A stretch of 64,000 bases of DNA from Amorphoplanes digitatis (GTDB lineage: Bacteria > Actinomycetota > Actinomycetes > Mycobacteriales > Micromonosporaceae), in contig NZ_JACHNH010000001.1 of the NCBI RefSeq assembly GCF_014205335.1, positions 8,178,501 through 8,242,500 on the forward strand, read 5' to 3'. Under the pieces are notes generated by a model. It was not told the origin of the DNA. It saw nothing but the letters and a program-made list of their open reading frames with translations, and searched no databases. Shown here piece by piece: positions 1 through 8,784 of the stretch (position 1 is the stretch's first letter; each line of letters begins with the position of its first letter). The position numbers and the translations under genes are program-made.

Positions 1-53
1 GAATCGGCTTTCTGATTGAGGCGCGGCGTGCGTGGCGGGCTGATAATGGCGGC

Positions 54-554
54 ATGCCTGTCGTTGAAGCGACCATCGTCGTTCCCGTGCCGCCGGATGT
101 CGCGTTCGCCGTGTCGCAGACCACCGCGCCGGTGCGGTACCGGTGGGACCCGTTCGTGCGCGAGCAGCACTTCGTCGACGGTGCCACCCGGCCCGGCAAG
201 GGCGTGCGGACCTTCACCCGGTCGCGGCACGGCATCTCGATGGTCAGCGAGTACGTGTCGTTCCAGCCGCCCACCAACGTCGGCATGAAGATGGTGCGCG
301 GGCCGTGGTTCTTCGAGATGTTCGGCGGCGGCTGGCGTTTCGCGGCCGCGCCGGGGCGGCCCGGCCACACCGTCGCCACCTGGCGGTACAACTTCCGGTG
401 CCGGCCCGCGTTTCTGCGCCCGGTCGCCGATCGGATCGGCCGGTGGCTGCTCGGCCGCGACATCCGCCGGCGGATCGCCGGGTACGCGCGGGGCTGCGAG
501 GATCCGGCCGTGCTCGACGCGGCCCGCCAGGCCCTCGACGAGCGGGCCGCATAG
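54..554 (+). CDS. SRPBCC (START-like) family protein
   Basis: A 166-residue protein that begins with the typical SRPBCC pattern: a first beta strand (VEATIVVPVPPDVAFA), then an early Trp-Asp-Pro (residues 31-33) and a C-terminal amphipathic helix. Family members fold into a helix-grip cavity that binds lipids, polyketides or other hydrophobic ligands, and some are cyclases. Nothing in the sequence fixes the ligand. There is no signal peptide, so it should be cytosolic. The ATG at 54 puts the first beta strand at the N-terminus, as is usual. The region upstream lies outside the window, so operon membership is unknown. The family call is from pattern recognition only. Confidence 0.7.
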   Translation: MPVVEATIVVPVPPDVAFAVSQTTAPVRYRWDPFVREQHFVDGATRPGKGVRTFTRSRHGISMVSEYVSFQPPTNVGMKMVRGPWFFEMFGGGWRFAAAPGRPGHTVATWRYNFRCRPAFLRPVADRIGRWLLGRDIRRRIAGYARGCEDPAVLDAARQALDERAA

Positions 555-571
555 GCCGCGACCAGCGCCGA

Positions 572-632
572 CTGCCCCGCAGATCGAACGCCAACCTGCC
601 GCGAATCGAATATCAGGCTGCCGCGAATCGAA
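572..632. repeat. Two perfect 15-bp direct repeats plus a degenerate third
   Basis: CTGCCGCGAATCGAA occurs at 596-610 and again at 618-632, exactly 22 bp (about two helical turns) apart. A degenerate copy, CTGCCCCGCAGATCGAA, lies at 572-588. The last copy ends 22 bp before the GTG of the DUF4143 ATPase gene. The placement suggests an operator for that gene. No known factor is recognised. Confidence 0.7.
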
Positions 633-654
633 AGCGGCCCGGCTATCATGAGGC

Positions 655-1956
655 GTGCCCTCGCCCCATCTGATCCCTCGCCGGGTCGCGGCGCAGGTGA
701 ACGCCGCGCTGGCCGACACCCGCGTCGTGCTGATCAGCGGTGCGCGCCAGGCCGGCAAGAGCACCCTCGTCCGCGTCGTCGCCGGCGATCGGCCCGCCGA
801 GCGCCGTGACCTCGACCGGGCGCAGGACAGGGCGGCGGCGATCGCCGACCCGATCGGCTTCGTCGACTCCGCGGAGCTGCTGGCGATCGATGAGATTCAG
901 CGCGCACCGGAGCTGCTCCTGGCCATCAAGGCCGCCGTCGACGAGGACCCGCGCCCCGGCCGGTTCCTGCTCACCGGCTCCTCGCGGCTGTTCGGCCTGG
1001 TCGCCGCGCCCGACGCGCTGCCGGGCAGGATGGAGACGGTCGAGCTCTGGCCGTTCTCCCAGGGCGAGCTGGACGGCGAGCCGGACGGCTTCATCGACGC
1101 CGTTTTCGCGCTCGGACCGGAGCTGCGGCACGAGTCGGCCGTGACCCGCGCCGACTACGCCGCCCGGATCGTGCGCGGCGGCCTTCCGGAGGCGACGTCC
1201 CGCGGCGACGTCCGGCGCCGCCAGAGGTTCCTCGACGCGTACGTCCAGGCGCTCATCGACCGCGACGTGCGGCAGCTGTCCGACATCCAGCGCAAGGGCG
1301 AGCTCCGCAAGCTGGTGCGGCTGCTGGCCGCCCGGTCCGCGACCATCATCGCCGCCAACTCGCTCGAGACCGCGCTGGGACTGAGCCGGCCGACGATCGC
1401 GCGCTACCTCCAGGCCCTGGAGGAGATCTTCCTCGTCAAGCGGATACCGGGGTGGTCGCGCAATCTCGGCACCCGGGCGACGGCCGCGCCGAAGCTCGTC
1501 TTCGTCGACTCGGGCATCGCCGCCGGCGAGATCGCCGTCGACGGCCGGGCGCTGCTGCGGCCCGGCGCGCCGTTCGGGCCGCTGCTGGAGTCGTTCGTCC
1601 TGTCCGAGCTGTCGCGGCAGCTCACCTGGTCCGAGCAGCAGGCCGAGCTCTCGCACTACCGGGACCACAGCAAGTTCGAGGTCGACGCGGTGCTCGAGAA
1701 CAGGTCCGGCCAGGTCGTCGGCATCGAGGTCAAGGCGGCCTCGACGGTCGGGCCCGACGACTTCCGCGGGCTGCGCCGGCTCGCCGAGCGCCTCGGCGAC
1801 GACTTCGTCTGCGGCGTGGTCCTCTACACCGGCGGCTCCACGCTGCCGTTCGGCGACCGGCTGCGGGCCATGCCGGTCAGCGCGTTGTGGCAGGTCGGCC
1901 CTTCGGACGTCTTGACTGCCGCTGCACCTGGTCTTGAGGTTCGCGGCGCACAGTAA
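655..1956 (+). CDS. AAA ATPase with C-terminal DUF4143 domain
   Basis: A 433-residue protein with Walker A SGARQAGKST (residues 28-37) and a Walker B-like LLAIDEIQRAPEL, followed by the DUF4143 region. Near the C-terminus, EVDAVLE...VVGIEVKAA has the D...ExK spacing of a PD-(D/E)xK nuclease-like fold. This is the common architecture of the ATPase/DUF4143 family, which is widespread in actinobacteria and whose role is poorly known. The start is a GTG right after a block of direct repeats. The stop lies 4 bp before the EAL gene, so the two may be co-transcribed, although their base composition differs sharply. Length is normal and both ATPase motifs look intact. Confidence 0.85.
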   Translation: MPSPHLIPRRVAAQVNAALADTRVVLISGARQAGKSTLVRVVAGDRPAERRDLDRAQDRAAAIADPIGFVDSAELLAIDEIQRAPELLLAIKAAVDEDPRPGRFLLTGSSRLFGLVAAPDALPGRMETVELWPFSQGELDGEPDGFIDAVFALGPELRHESAVTRADYAARIVRGGLPEATSRGDVRRRQRFLDAYVQALIDRDVRQLSDIQRKGELRKLVRLLAARSATIIAANSLETALGLSRPTIARYLQALEEIFLVKRIPGWSRNLGTRATAAPKLVFVDSGIAAGEIAVDGRALLRPGAPFGPLLESFVLSELSRQLTWSEQQAELSHYRDHSKFEVDAVLENRSGQVVGIEVKAASTVGPDDFRGLRRLAERLGDDFVCGVVLYTGGSTLPFGDRLRAMPVSALWQVGPSDVLTAAAPGLEVRGAQ

Positions 1957-1960
1957 TCAC

Positions 1961-2704
1961 ATGAACACCGAGCCGCTGACCTCCGCCACCGAACAGGTCC
2001 TCCGTAGCGTGCTCGACCACCGTGCCATCCAACTCGCCTTCCAACCCGTCGTCCAACTCCACGACGGCCTGGTCCGCGGCTACGAAGCCCTCGCCCGCTT
2101 CGACCACCAACACTTCACCAGCCCCGTACACGCCTTCGCCGCCGCCAACGCCGCCGGCCTCGGCGTCGACCTCGAACTCCTCGCCGCCCAAACCGCCTTC
2201 CAACGCCTCGACGACATGCCACCCGGCGCCTGGCTCAGCATCAACCTCTCCGTCGAAGCCATCACCACCCCCGCCGTCACCACCCTGCTCCTCGAACACG
2301 CACACCGCGGCATCACCATCGAACTCACCGAACACACCCAAGTCACCGACTACCACGCCCTCAACCAGATCACCGACACACTCCGCACCGCCGGCATCCT
2401 CATCGCCGTCGACGACGCCGGCGCCGGCTACGCCAGCCTCAGCCACGTACTGCAACTCCGCCCCGACATCATCAAACTCGACATCACCCTCGTCCGAGAC
2501 ATCGACACCGACCCCATCCGCACCGCCCTCGCCCGCGCCCTGGCCACCTTCGCCCGCGAAACCGGCGCCATGCTCATCGCCGAAGGCATCGAAACCCACG
2601 CCGAACACGAAAAACTCCGCTCCCTCGGCATCGAACTCGGCCAGGGCTACTACATGGCCCGCCCCGGACCACTACCCAGCCGCCACATCGAACCCCTGCT
2701 GTAA
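1961..2704 (+). CDS. Stand-alone EAL domain c-di-GMP phosphodiesterase
   Basis: This 247-residue protein is almost entirely one EAL domain, which hydrolyses cyclic di-GMP to pGpG. The signature residues are present: EAL at 42-44, Asn95 in INLS, ELTEH at 121-125, the DD pair at 151-152 (DDAGAG, where the usual Phe is Ala), Lys172, Glu208 in EGIET and Gln228 in GQGYY. It should therefore be catalytically active. There is no sensor domain, signal peptide or membrane segment. The ATG at 1961 is preferred; an in-frame TTG at 1934 would overlap the ATPase gene. The coding strand is unusually rich in C and poor in G and uses GAA/CAA codons heavily, unlike both neighbours. Confidence 0.9.
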   Translation: MNTEPLTSATEQVLRSVLDHRAIQLAFQPVVQLHDGLVRGYEALARFDHQHFTSPVHAFAAANAAGLGVDLELLAAQTAFQRLDDMPPGAWLSINLSVEAITTPAVTTLLLEHAHRGITIELTEHTQVTDYHALNQITDTLRTAGILIAVDDAGAGYASLSHVLQLRPDIIKLDITLVRDIDTDPIRTALARALATFARETGAMLIAEGIETHAEHEKLRSLGIELGQGYYMARPGPLPSRHIEPLL

Positions 2705-2720
2705 CGCGGTCACCGCGTCG

Positions 2721-4649
2721 TCAGCGCTGCCCGCGGGCGGTTTCGGGGGCGGGGGCGGTCAGCAGGCGATGGATCCGGTCGAGCAGTTCGTCGGCGCTGA
2801 AGGGCTTCTCGATCAGCTCGATCTCCTGATCGATGAACTGCTGGGCACCCAGCAGGCGCTCGGTGTACCCGGACATGAAGAGCACGGGCAGCCCCGGCTG
2901 GCTCTGCTGGGCGAGCCGGGCCACCGTCGGGCCGGGCATGTTGGGCATGATGACGTCGGTGAGCAGGAGATCGAAGCGCTTGTGCTCGAACTGCTCCAGC
3001 GCGCTCGGCCCGTCGCCGGCCGCGGTGACGGCGTAGCCGTGCTCCTTGAGGATGCGCACCACGAGGTCCCGTACGCCCTCCTCGTCCTCGACGACGAGCA
3101 CGTGCTGGCCGTGCGCGACGGGCGGGCGCACCGGTGCCGCGCCGCGGTCCTGCTCCGCGTGCTCGGCCGCCACCGGCAGCAGCAGCCGGAACGTGGTGCC
3201 CACGCCGACCTCGGATTCGACGCCGATGCCACCGCCGGCCTCGGACACGATGCCGTAGACGGTGGCCAGGCCGAGACCCGTGCCGCGGTCCTTGGCCTTC
3301 GTGGTGAAGAACGGCTCGAAGATGTGGGCGGCCACCTCCGGCGCCATGCCCGTGCCGGTGTCGCTGACCACGAGCTCGACGTAGGACCCGGGTCGTACCT
3401 CGGGGTGAACGCCGATCGGCTCCTCGCCGATCTCGGTGGTGCCGGCCTCCACCGAGATGGTGCCGCCCTGCGGCATGGCGTCCCGCGCGTTGATGATGAG
3501 GTTCATGAGGACCTGGTCCAGCCGGGTCCGGTCGGCGTGCACCAGGAGGGGCAGTTGTGCGCGGCGCACGGCCAGCTCGATGTGCTCGCCGAGCATCGGG
3601 GCGAGCAGGTCGCGGGAGTCGGCGAGGATCAGGTTCAGGTCTATCGCCTCGGCGTTGCCCGGCTCGGACCGGGCGAAGATCAGCAGCTGGCGGCAGAGAG
3701 TCCGGGCGCGGTCGGCGGCGCCGCGGACCCGGGCGAGGTCGTCCTGCGCGGTGCCGACCCCGGCGCCCTGCTCGATGGCGAAGTCGGTGTAGTTGAGGAT
3801 GATCGAGAGCAGGTTGTTGAAGTCGTGCGCCACGCCGCCGGCGAGCCGGCCCAGGCTCTCCAGGCGTTCGGCCTGTGCCGACCGGTCGCTCAGCAGGCGC
3901 TCTCGGGCCTCCATGGATCGCTTCGCCGTGAGATCCCGGTGGGTCGAGCAGACCTCGAAGAGGTCACCGTTGCGGTCGAGCAGGCCCGCGACGCTTACCG
4001 ACACGGTCAGCTTGTGTCCGTCCTTGTGAACCCGCCCGGTCTCCAACTCGTCGAGCCGATGTCTGCGCGCCAACCCGGCGATCAGCGTGATCTCATCCCG
4101 CGAGGCGCCGAGCATCATGATGCTCTTCCCGATCGCCTCCTGCGCCGTGTATCCGTACATCTGCTCCGCGGCCGGATTCCATCCGGTGATGTAGCCGCGC
4201 AACGAGGAGGTGATGATCGCGGCCCGGGACCCCCGGACGATCTCCAGCAGCCTCGCCCGGCTCTTGGCCGCCTGCTCCTCCGCGACCTGCCGGTTGTACG
4301 CCAGGGCGACGCACAGCCCTGAGATGCAGAGGATCAGTAGCAGGAGCCTCGACTCGACAGTCGCGGTCCACAGGCCCTTGGCCGTGGCGATCCACGTGGT
4401 CAGCACCAGCGCGTAGGCGCCGACGGCGGCGACGGCGCGGGGCTTGGCGCTGCCGACGGCAAGGCACGGTCCGATCACCATCATGCCGATGGCCAGCGTC
4501 TTCGCCGGCATCGTCACGGCGACGACGCCCGCCACGGTCACGGCCAGCACGGACACGGCCAGCAGCGTTCCCGATGTCGTCCGCACGCGGTAGGCGATGT
4601 CCGCCCGCACGGCTCGCACGCGGCGCCGAAGCGCTGAGATGTGGAACAT
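2721..4649 (-). CDS. Hybrid sensor histidine kinase (PAS, HisKA, HATPase, REC)
   Basis: A 642-residue protein. Residues about 27-117 form four hydrophobic segments. A PAS domain follows at about 130-240 (WNPAAEQMYGYT). The HisKA H-box GVAHDFNN places the phosphorylated His at 275. The HATPase domain has N-box NLIINARDA, DTGTGM and GTGLGLATV (to about 492). A receiver domain at about 515-635 has the acceptor Asp565 in LLLTDVIMPN. This is an NtrB-like hybrid kinase that would pass phosphate from His275 to its own receiver and onwards. No DNA-binding regulator is adjacent, so its partner is unknown. It is convergent with the EAL gene (16 bp between stops), which hints at, but does not show, a c-di-GMP link. 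Confidence 0.9.
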   Translation of the reverse strand: MFHISALRRRVRAVRADIAYRVRTTSGTLLAVSVLAVTVAGVVAVTMPAKTLAIGMMVIGPCLAVGSAKPRAVAAVGAYALVLTTWIATAKGLWTATVESRLLLLILCISGLCVALAYNRQVAEEQAAKSRARLLEIVRGSRAAIITSSLRGYITGWNPAAEQMYGYTAQEAIGKSIMMLGASRDEITLIAGLARRHRLDELETGRVHKDGHKLTVSVSVAGLLDRNGDLFEVCSTHRDLTAKRSMEARERLLSDRSAQAERLESLGRLAGGVAHDFNNLLSIILNYTDFAIEQGAGVGTAQDDLARVRGAADRARTLCRQLLIFARSEPGNAEAIDLNLILADSRDLLAPMLGEHIELAVRRAQLPLLVHADRTRLDQVLMNLIINARDAMPQGGTISVEAGTTEIGEEPIGVHPEVRPGSYVELVVSDTGTGMAPEVAAHIFEPFFTTKAKDRGTGLGLATVYGIVSEAGGGIGVESEVGVGTTFRLLLPVAAEHAEQDRGAAPVRPPVAHGQHVLVVEDEEGVRDLVVRILKEHGYAVTAAGDGPSALEQFEHKRFDLLLTDVIMPNMPGPTVARLAQQSQPGLPVLFMSGYTERLLGAQQFIDQEIELIEKPFSADELLDRIHRLLTAPAPETARGQR

Positions 4650-4705
4650 GACCGGACCCCCACGCAGGCGGACTCTCGACCGTTCCGCACGGCCAGGTGC
4701 GCTTT

Positions 4706-4734
4706 GCGTACTTTAGGAAGTATGCGGTGATCAC
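4706..4734. promoter_or_regulatory. Inverted repeats in a divergent promoter region
   Basis: Between the divergent sensor kinase and exported-protein genes lie a near-perfect inverted repeat, GCGTACTT-TAGG-AAGTATGC (4706-4725, one mismatch), and the palindrome GTGATCAC (4727-4734). Both could be regulator binding sites. No factor is recognised. Confidence 0.3.
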
Positions 4735-4814
4735 TCATACCGTACCTGCGTGGTGGCGACGGCGGATGCCCTTCGGCGCCGGAACCGCGGCCGCGGCCCG
4801 GGCGTCGGACGGGG

Positions 4815-5582
4815 GTGCGCACCCTGACTCTCGCCGGCGAGGCCCTGGCCGTCCTCGTCGTGCTCACCGGTTCGATCCACGCGCCGTACGCCCGGGTGCC
4901 CGACCCGCCGACGGATCCCGGCGCAGCCGTGTTGCAGGTGAAGGAGTGGCGCAGCCTGGTGGGCCCCTCCGAACAGGCCGAGATTCCCGAGGTCACCATC
5001 CTGGGCGGCGGCCGGGTGATCGTCCCGGCAGGCCAGGACGGTGCGCTTCAACGGGCCACCGAGCACACCCTCACGCCGGACGAATACCGGTACGTCTACC
5101 GGCTGGCACACCAGGCTGGGCTGGCCCGCAACCGGCACTACTCCTCGCCGATCGAGGCCACCGACGGCTCGCTGCTGGTGGTGACGCTGCGATCGGGCGG
5201 GCGGACCTACACCACGACCGTGACGAGTCCCTGGGCCGGGGAGGCGGGACCACGTGGCCGGATCGTCGGATTCCGCCGGGCGCTGAACGCCCTGGTCGCC
5301 GCCGAGGCGACCACCCCGTACCGGCCGGCGGAGTATGCCGCGCTCGTCACCGGTGGATTCGGCAGCCGGGAGGACCGGGCGGCGCGGCCGTGGCCGGGAG
5401 GAACGGAGCTCCTGCCGGGCGTGCGCACCTACGTCGGCATGTGCACGCCGCTGACCAGCGTGCCCCCGGAGGCGACCGGAACCGCGCTGTGGGCATCCGG
5501 CCGCGAGATCCTCTGGGTGACGCTCCGGCCGCTGTTGCCGCACGAACGGGCCTGCGCCGACCTCGACCGGGGCACACCGTGA
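4815..5582 (+). CDS. Exported protein of unknown function
   Basis: I do not recognise this 255-residue protein. It starts with a short hydrophobic stretch (LAGEALAVLVVLTGSI) that could be a signal peptide or anchor, followed by Pro-rich and soluble sequence without a lipobox. A GTG at 4815 is the only sensible start before the hydrophobic stretch. Two cysteines late in the chain (one in GMCTPL, one in RACADL) could form a disulfide outside the cell. It is convergent with the following membrane protein gene, with 10 bp between the stops. Confidence 0.6.
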   Translation: MRTLTLAGEALAVLVVLTGSIHAPYARVPDPPTDPGAAVLQVKEWRSLVGPSEQAEIPEVTILGGGRVIVPAGQDGALQRATEHTLTPDEYRYVYRLAHQAGLARNRHYSSPIEATDGSLLVVTLRSGGRTYTTTVTSPWAGEAGPRGRIVGFRRALNALVAAEATTPYRPAEYAALVTGGFGSREDRAARPWPGGTELLPGVRTYVGMCTPLTSVPPEATGTALWASGREILWVTLRPLLPHERACADLDRGTP

Positions 5583-5592
5583 GCGACGGCGG

Positions 5593-7386
5593 TCAGTCCA
5601 ACGTGTAGAGGATGTCCGGGCCGATGTCGCGGCGGGTGACGCCGGGGGTCGGCGGGGCGCGCAGGACCGCCTCGAACGGGGTGCCGAGCACCCGGTCGCG
5701 GATCACCACGACGCTGCGGATGCCGAGCCCGCGCAGGCGGTCCAGGCTGGGCGCGCTGGGGAACGTCTGCATCAGGTCGCGGATCGCCTGGTGGTCGGGG
5801 GTGCTGATGCTCGCGGCGCCGTTGACCATTGTGGGAAAACCGGCGGTGGACCACAGCGCGATGTTGAGATCGATTCCCTCGTCGGACGGCAGCACGATCA
5901 GCGGGGCCGGCGCCGCGGCCAGCGCCGCGGGTGCGGCGGGCAGGGCCACGTGATCCAGCTCCGGCATGCCCTCGAAGAGGACCACGATCAGCAGGGGCAC
6001 GGTGACGACCCGGGCGGCGAGACGGGCGTGCTCGCGCCCGGTGACCGCGGCGGCCCGGCGGCTCAGGTGGGTGATCAGGCCCGCGGCCAGGACGCCGAGC
6101 AGCAGGGTCGGCCACAGGATCAGCCGGCCGGGGGTACGGGTGCCGTCGAAGCCGGGCAGGTAGAGGAAGAGGTACCGGTACAGCGGGCCGTTGGTGCCCA
6201 GCGCGAGCAGGACACCGACCACGATGCCGGCGCCGAGCAGCACCCGCTGCCGCACGGTCCAGATCGAGGCGAACAGGCCGGCGGCGGCCAGCGCGTACAG
6301 CGCGAAGCCGCAGAGCAGGACCTTCTCGTTCGGGGCGTTGCCCATCGCGGCCCGGGCCGGCTCGTGCCAGGCGCCCCAGGGCAGCGACGGGCGCGGGCCG
6401 GCCAGCAGCCCGCGCCAGGTGGGCGAGAACAGCGCGACGTACTCCCAGGACCGCGGGGTCTCCGGATGGAGTTCGCGGACGCGCAGATAGATCTGGGCCA
6501 GATAGCCGGTGACGGCGGCGAAGGCGAGGCCGCCGGCGACGTCGGCCAGGATCAGCCGCCGGTCCAGCGCGGGCCGGCCGGTCAGCAGCCAGCCCGCGAC
6601 CGCCGCCAGGCAGGCGGCCGCGAGCAGGTACGCGAACGGCAGGCCGATCCCGAAGCCGAGGGTGATCTGCCAGGCGGCGACCAGCCAGCCCGCGAGCGCC
6701 CAGCCGGGCCGGACCCGCCGCGGCCGGTAGCCCTGGGTCAGCGACCAGCCGTGACCGCGGGCGAGCATCGCGACGGCGAGCGCGATCCCGCCGGTGGACA
6801 GGATGTTCAGGTGCCCGTCGTGCCCGTACCGCCAGGGCGCGAAGGCGAACACCGCACCGGCCACCGCGGCGCCGATCCGGTTGGCGCCGAGCTGCCGGAC
6901 CAGGGCGTAGCCGCCCAGGTAGGCGAGGGCGAAGGCCAGCACGAACAGGATGTTGTAGCGCAGGATGGCGTCGTCCGGCCCGCTGCCGAACAGCCCGGCC
7001 GGCGCGTAGCCGAGGAGGCTGTCGGTGAAGGCCAGCCCGTAGGTCTCGGGGTAGAACGCGTTGGTGTTCCAGAGGCCGCCGAGGCCGTGCCGGACCGCGT
7101 GGCCGTTCCAGGCGATCAGCCAGGCCTGACCGCTCGGGTCGCCGCCGTCGCCGATGATGGTCCGGGCCGGATTGGCCACCCTCACCGGGATGCTGCCGGC
7201 CGACATCACCCATTGCGCGTACGGCGGAAGCAGCCAGATCATCGCCACCGCGAGCAGCAGCGCCGAGAAGCAGGCCACCACCCATTCGTGCCGGGTGAAC
7301 GCGCGCAGTCGCCGCAGCCGCTGACGTTCCGCGGCCGGATCCGCCCGCGATTCGTCCACTATGGTGGATTGAGCCGACACCCCCAC
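5593..7386 (-). CDS. Polytopic membrane protein, GT-C glycosyltransferase-like
   Basis: A 597-residue protein with about eleven predicted membrane segments and a soluble C-terminal region from about residue 470. The long first extracytoplasmic loop (about 62-115), with aromatic and acidic residues and a NTNAFYPETYG stretch, is typical of GT-C type glycosyltransferases and mannosyltransferase-like proteins that use polyprenyl-phosphate sugars. I see no motif that fixes donor or acceptor. The RTPGRLILW segment recurs in such actinobacterial proteins. It stands alone on the minus strand. The ATG at 7386 gives a short charged cytoplasmic N-terminus. Confidence 0.65.
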   Translation of the reverse strand: MGVSAQSTIVDESRADPAAERQRLRRLRAFTRHEWVVACFSALLLAVAMIWLLPPYAQWVMSAGSIPVRVANPARTIIGDGGDPSGQAWLIAWNGHAVRHGLGGLWNTNAFYPETYGLAFTDSLLGYAPAGLFGSGPDDAILRYNILFVLAFALAYLGGYALVRQLGANRIGAAVAGAVFAFAPWRYGHDGHLNILSTGGIALAVAMLARGHGWSLTQGYRPRRVRPGWALAGWLVAAWQITLGFGIGLPFAYLLAAACLAAVAGWLLTGRPALDRRLILADVAGGLAFAAVTGYLAQIYLRVRELHPETPRSWEYVALFSPTWRGLLAGPRPSLPWGAWHEPARAAMGNAPNEKVLLCGFALYALAAAGLFASIWTVRQRVLLGAGIVVGVLLALGTNGPLYRYLFLYLPGFDGTRTPGRLILWPTLLLGVLAAGLITHLSRRAAAVTGREHARLAARVVTVPLLIVVLFEGMPELDHVALPAAPAALAAAPAPLIVLPSDEGIDLNIALWSTAGFPTMVNGAASISTPDHQAIRDLMQTFPSAPSLDRLRGLGIRSVVVIRDRVLGTPFEAVLRAPPTPGVTRRDIGPDILYTLD

Positions 7387-7739
7387 ACCCCCGCCGCGTC
7401 GCCTGTCGGCCTGAAGCTAACATCCACGAGGCGAATGAGATAGATGCTGCTCAATTGATGGCCGGGTCGGCGGCGCAGTGGTGGCGCCGCGGTGTGTGCG
7501 AGGCCGCTGGTGTGCAGGATCGTGGCGACCGCCCGCTCGAAACGGCGGGGCGGCGAATCTCCCCGGCGATGGAGCCGAATATTTTACCCCAGAGGAGCCA
7601 CCCCCGCGGCGGCCTTTGACTTCTTCACCGCCTTTTCGCCTTCGCCTGTCAACGGACCGCGCTTCCCGTCCGGAAGGATTCCAGGGAGCCAGTCGGACGA
7701 GGTGGCAAAACCTTGCAAGATTGATGCCACCGTCAAATC
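7387..7739. other. Non-coding gap between divergent genes
   Basis: These 353 bp hold the divergent upstream regions of the GT-C-like gene (minus) and the small membrane protein gene (plus). Open frames here lack ribosome binding sites and family features. GC content falls toward the right end, where the low-GC gene begins. I see no repeat, RNA gene or clear promoter. Confidence 0.4.
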
Positions 7740-8261
7740 ATGAGTGAACCTAACGTTTCTGGCGACGCAGTTCCGGACAACCCCACCTATGCGGAATTCT
7801 TCGAAGAAGAGTTGAAATCCGAGACGGACCGGAAGGCCAAATATGACAGTCGTGGAGGAAATCTTGTCACCACGTCCGGAGCCGTCCATGCCATCCTGGT
7901 CGGGCTTGGCTCGATCGGCCAAGGGTCGACTCGCTCAGCCATCCCCAATTGGATCGTCTCGCTCTTGGCGCTGGCGCTCATTGCGTTCATCGCGGCAGCG
8001 GTGACCGGGGTGGTCGCTCAACTGAATCATGGTTACAAAGCCACCAGTACCGCAGGCCTGAGGTCGATGCTCGATGAGCGATGGCGAGACTCATCCGGTG
8101 AGTCGATGCACCGGGTGGGCGCAGACCACTTTCGGGCCATCGAGAGCCTGAGATCAAGCAACCACAAGAAAGAGATAGCTCTCCGCTGGGGCTACGGATT
8201 CCAAATGGCGGCGATAGTCCTCCTCGGCCCAGTGGCCATCGTAATCGTCGCCATCAAATAG
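7740..8261 (+). CDS. Small multi-helix membrane protein of unknown function
   Basis: A 173-residue protein with a charged amphipathic N-terminus (FFEEELKSETDRKAKYDSRG), hydrophobic segments at about 45-60, 71-93 and 151-172, and a helical cytosolic loop at about 100-148. It belongs to a group of small actinobacterial proteins with a conserved R-x-x-x-x-x-S-R-G ahead of the first hydrophobic helix. I know no proven function for them. The layout resembles small membrane effectors of nucleotide-signalled defence systems, but no nucleotide cyclase lies next to it. Base composition is lower in GC and codon use more mixed than in the neighbours, which suggests recent transfer. It sits 0.5 kb from a tRNA cluster. 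Confidence 0.65.
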   Translation: MSEPNVSGDAVPDNPTYAEFFEEELKSETDRKAKYDSRGGNLVTTSGAVHAILVGLGSIGQGSTRSAIPNWIVSLLALALIAFIAAAVTGVVAQLNHGYKATSTAGLRSMLDERWRDSSGESMHRVGADHFRAIESLRSSNHKKEIALRWGYGFQMAAIVLLGPVAIVIVAIK

Positions 8262-8308
8262 CGGGCGCCGTCCATGATCAACGACGTGTGGGGTTCCGAT
8301 GACGTTGC

Positions 8309-8665
8309 TCAATCGGTGGACATCGGCTTGAACCGGCGAACCTCCTGGGGCCAGCCGCATGCCGCCGCGATCTTGCCGGCCCACACCCTGGCCGCCTCCT
8401 CGTCGGGCACCTCCACGACGGCCAGCCCGCCCAGGAACTCCTTACTTTCGACGTAAGGCCCGTCGGTGAACACCATCGTGCCGCTCGTGTCGTCGGCGCT
8501 GAAGACCGGGCCGTCCCCTTCCTCCAGCCCTCCGGCGAAGACGAATACGCCGGCGGCCTTCATCTCGTCGATGACCGCCTTGGCGAGTGGCCCGCGTCCA
8601 CGGAACCACTCCTCGGTGTGCTCGCCTACCCACTGCTGGTTGAAGTAGATGAGGTATTCCGCCAT
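8309..8665 (-). CDS. YCII (DGPF-type) family protein
   Basis: A 118-residue protein with the YCII-related ferredoxin-like fold and the family motif written here as TDGPYVESKEFLGG, a variant of DGPF-AETKE. The function of single YCII proteins is not known; many partner with ECF sigma factors, but none is adjacent here. It lies 119 bp downstream of tRNA-His on the same strand and could be read from the tRNA operon. Length is normal and the ATG at 8665 matches the family start (MxEYLIYF). Confidence 0.85.
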   Translation of the reverse strand: MAEYLIYFNQQWVGEHTEEWFRGRGPLAKAVIDEMKAAGVFVFAGGLEEGDGPVFSADDTSGTMVFTDGPYVESKEFLGGLAVVEVPDEEAARVWAGKIAAACGWPQEVRRFKPMSTD

Positions 8666-8784
8666 GGTCGCTCCCTATGCTCGGCCGGGCCCGGTGCCCG
8701 CCTCCACCTACGCTACGAACGGCGTCCGACGGATCCGACACTCCTGCGCCGTCGGATTTCCCACGGATGCGATGCGCCATCGCT

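Noticed and set aside
646..1668. 340-codon frame antisense to the DUF4143 ATPase
   Set aside because: Arg/Val/Gly-rich product with no family features, an antisense shadow of a well-supported gene.
2022..4322. A 766-codon open frame on the plus strand
   Set aside because: It runs through the EAL gene in another phase and then antisense to the sensor kinase. Its product is low-complexity Ser/Pro/Thr followed by antisense sequence; it is open only because of extreme base bias.
7478..7747. Two short plus-strand frames before the small membrane protein
   Set aside because: Pro/Arg-rich, no ribosome binding site, overlapping each other in different phases.
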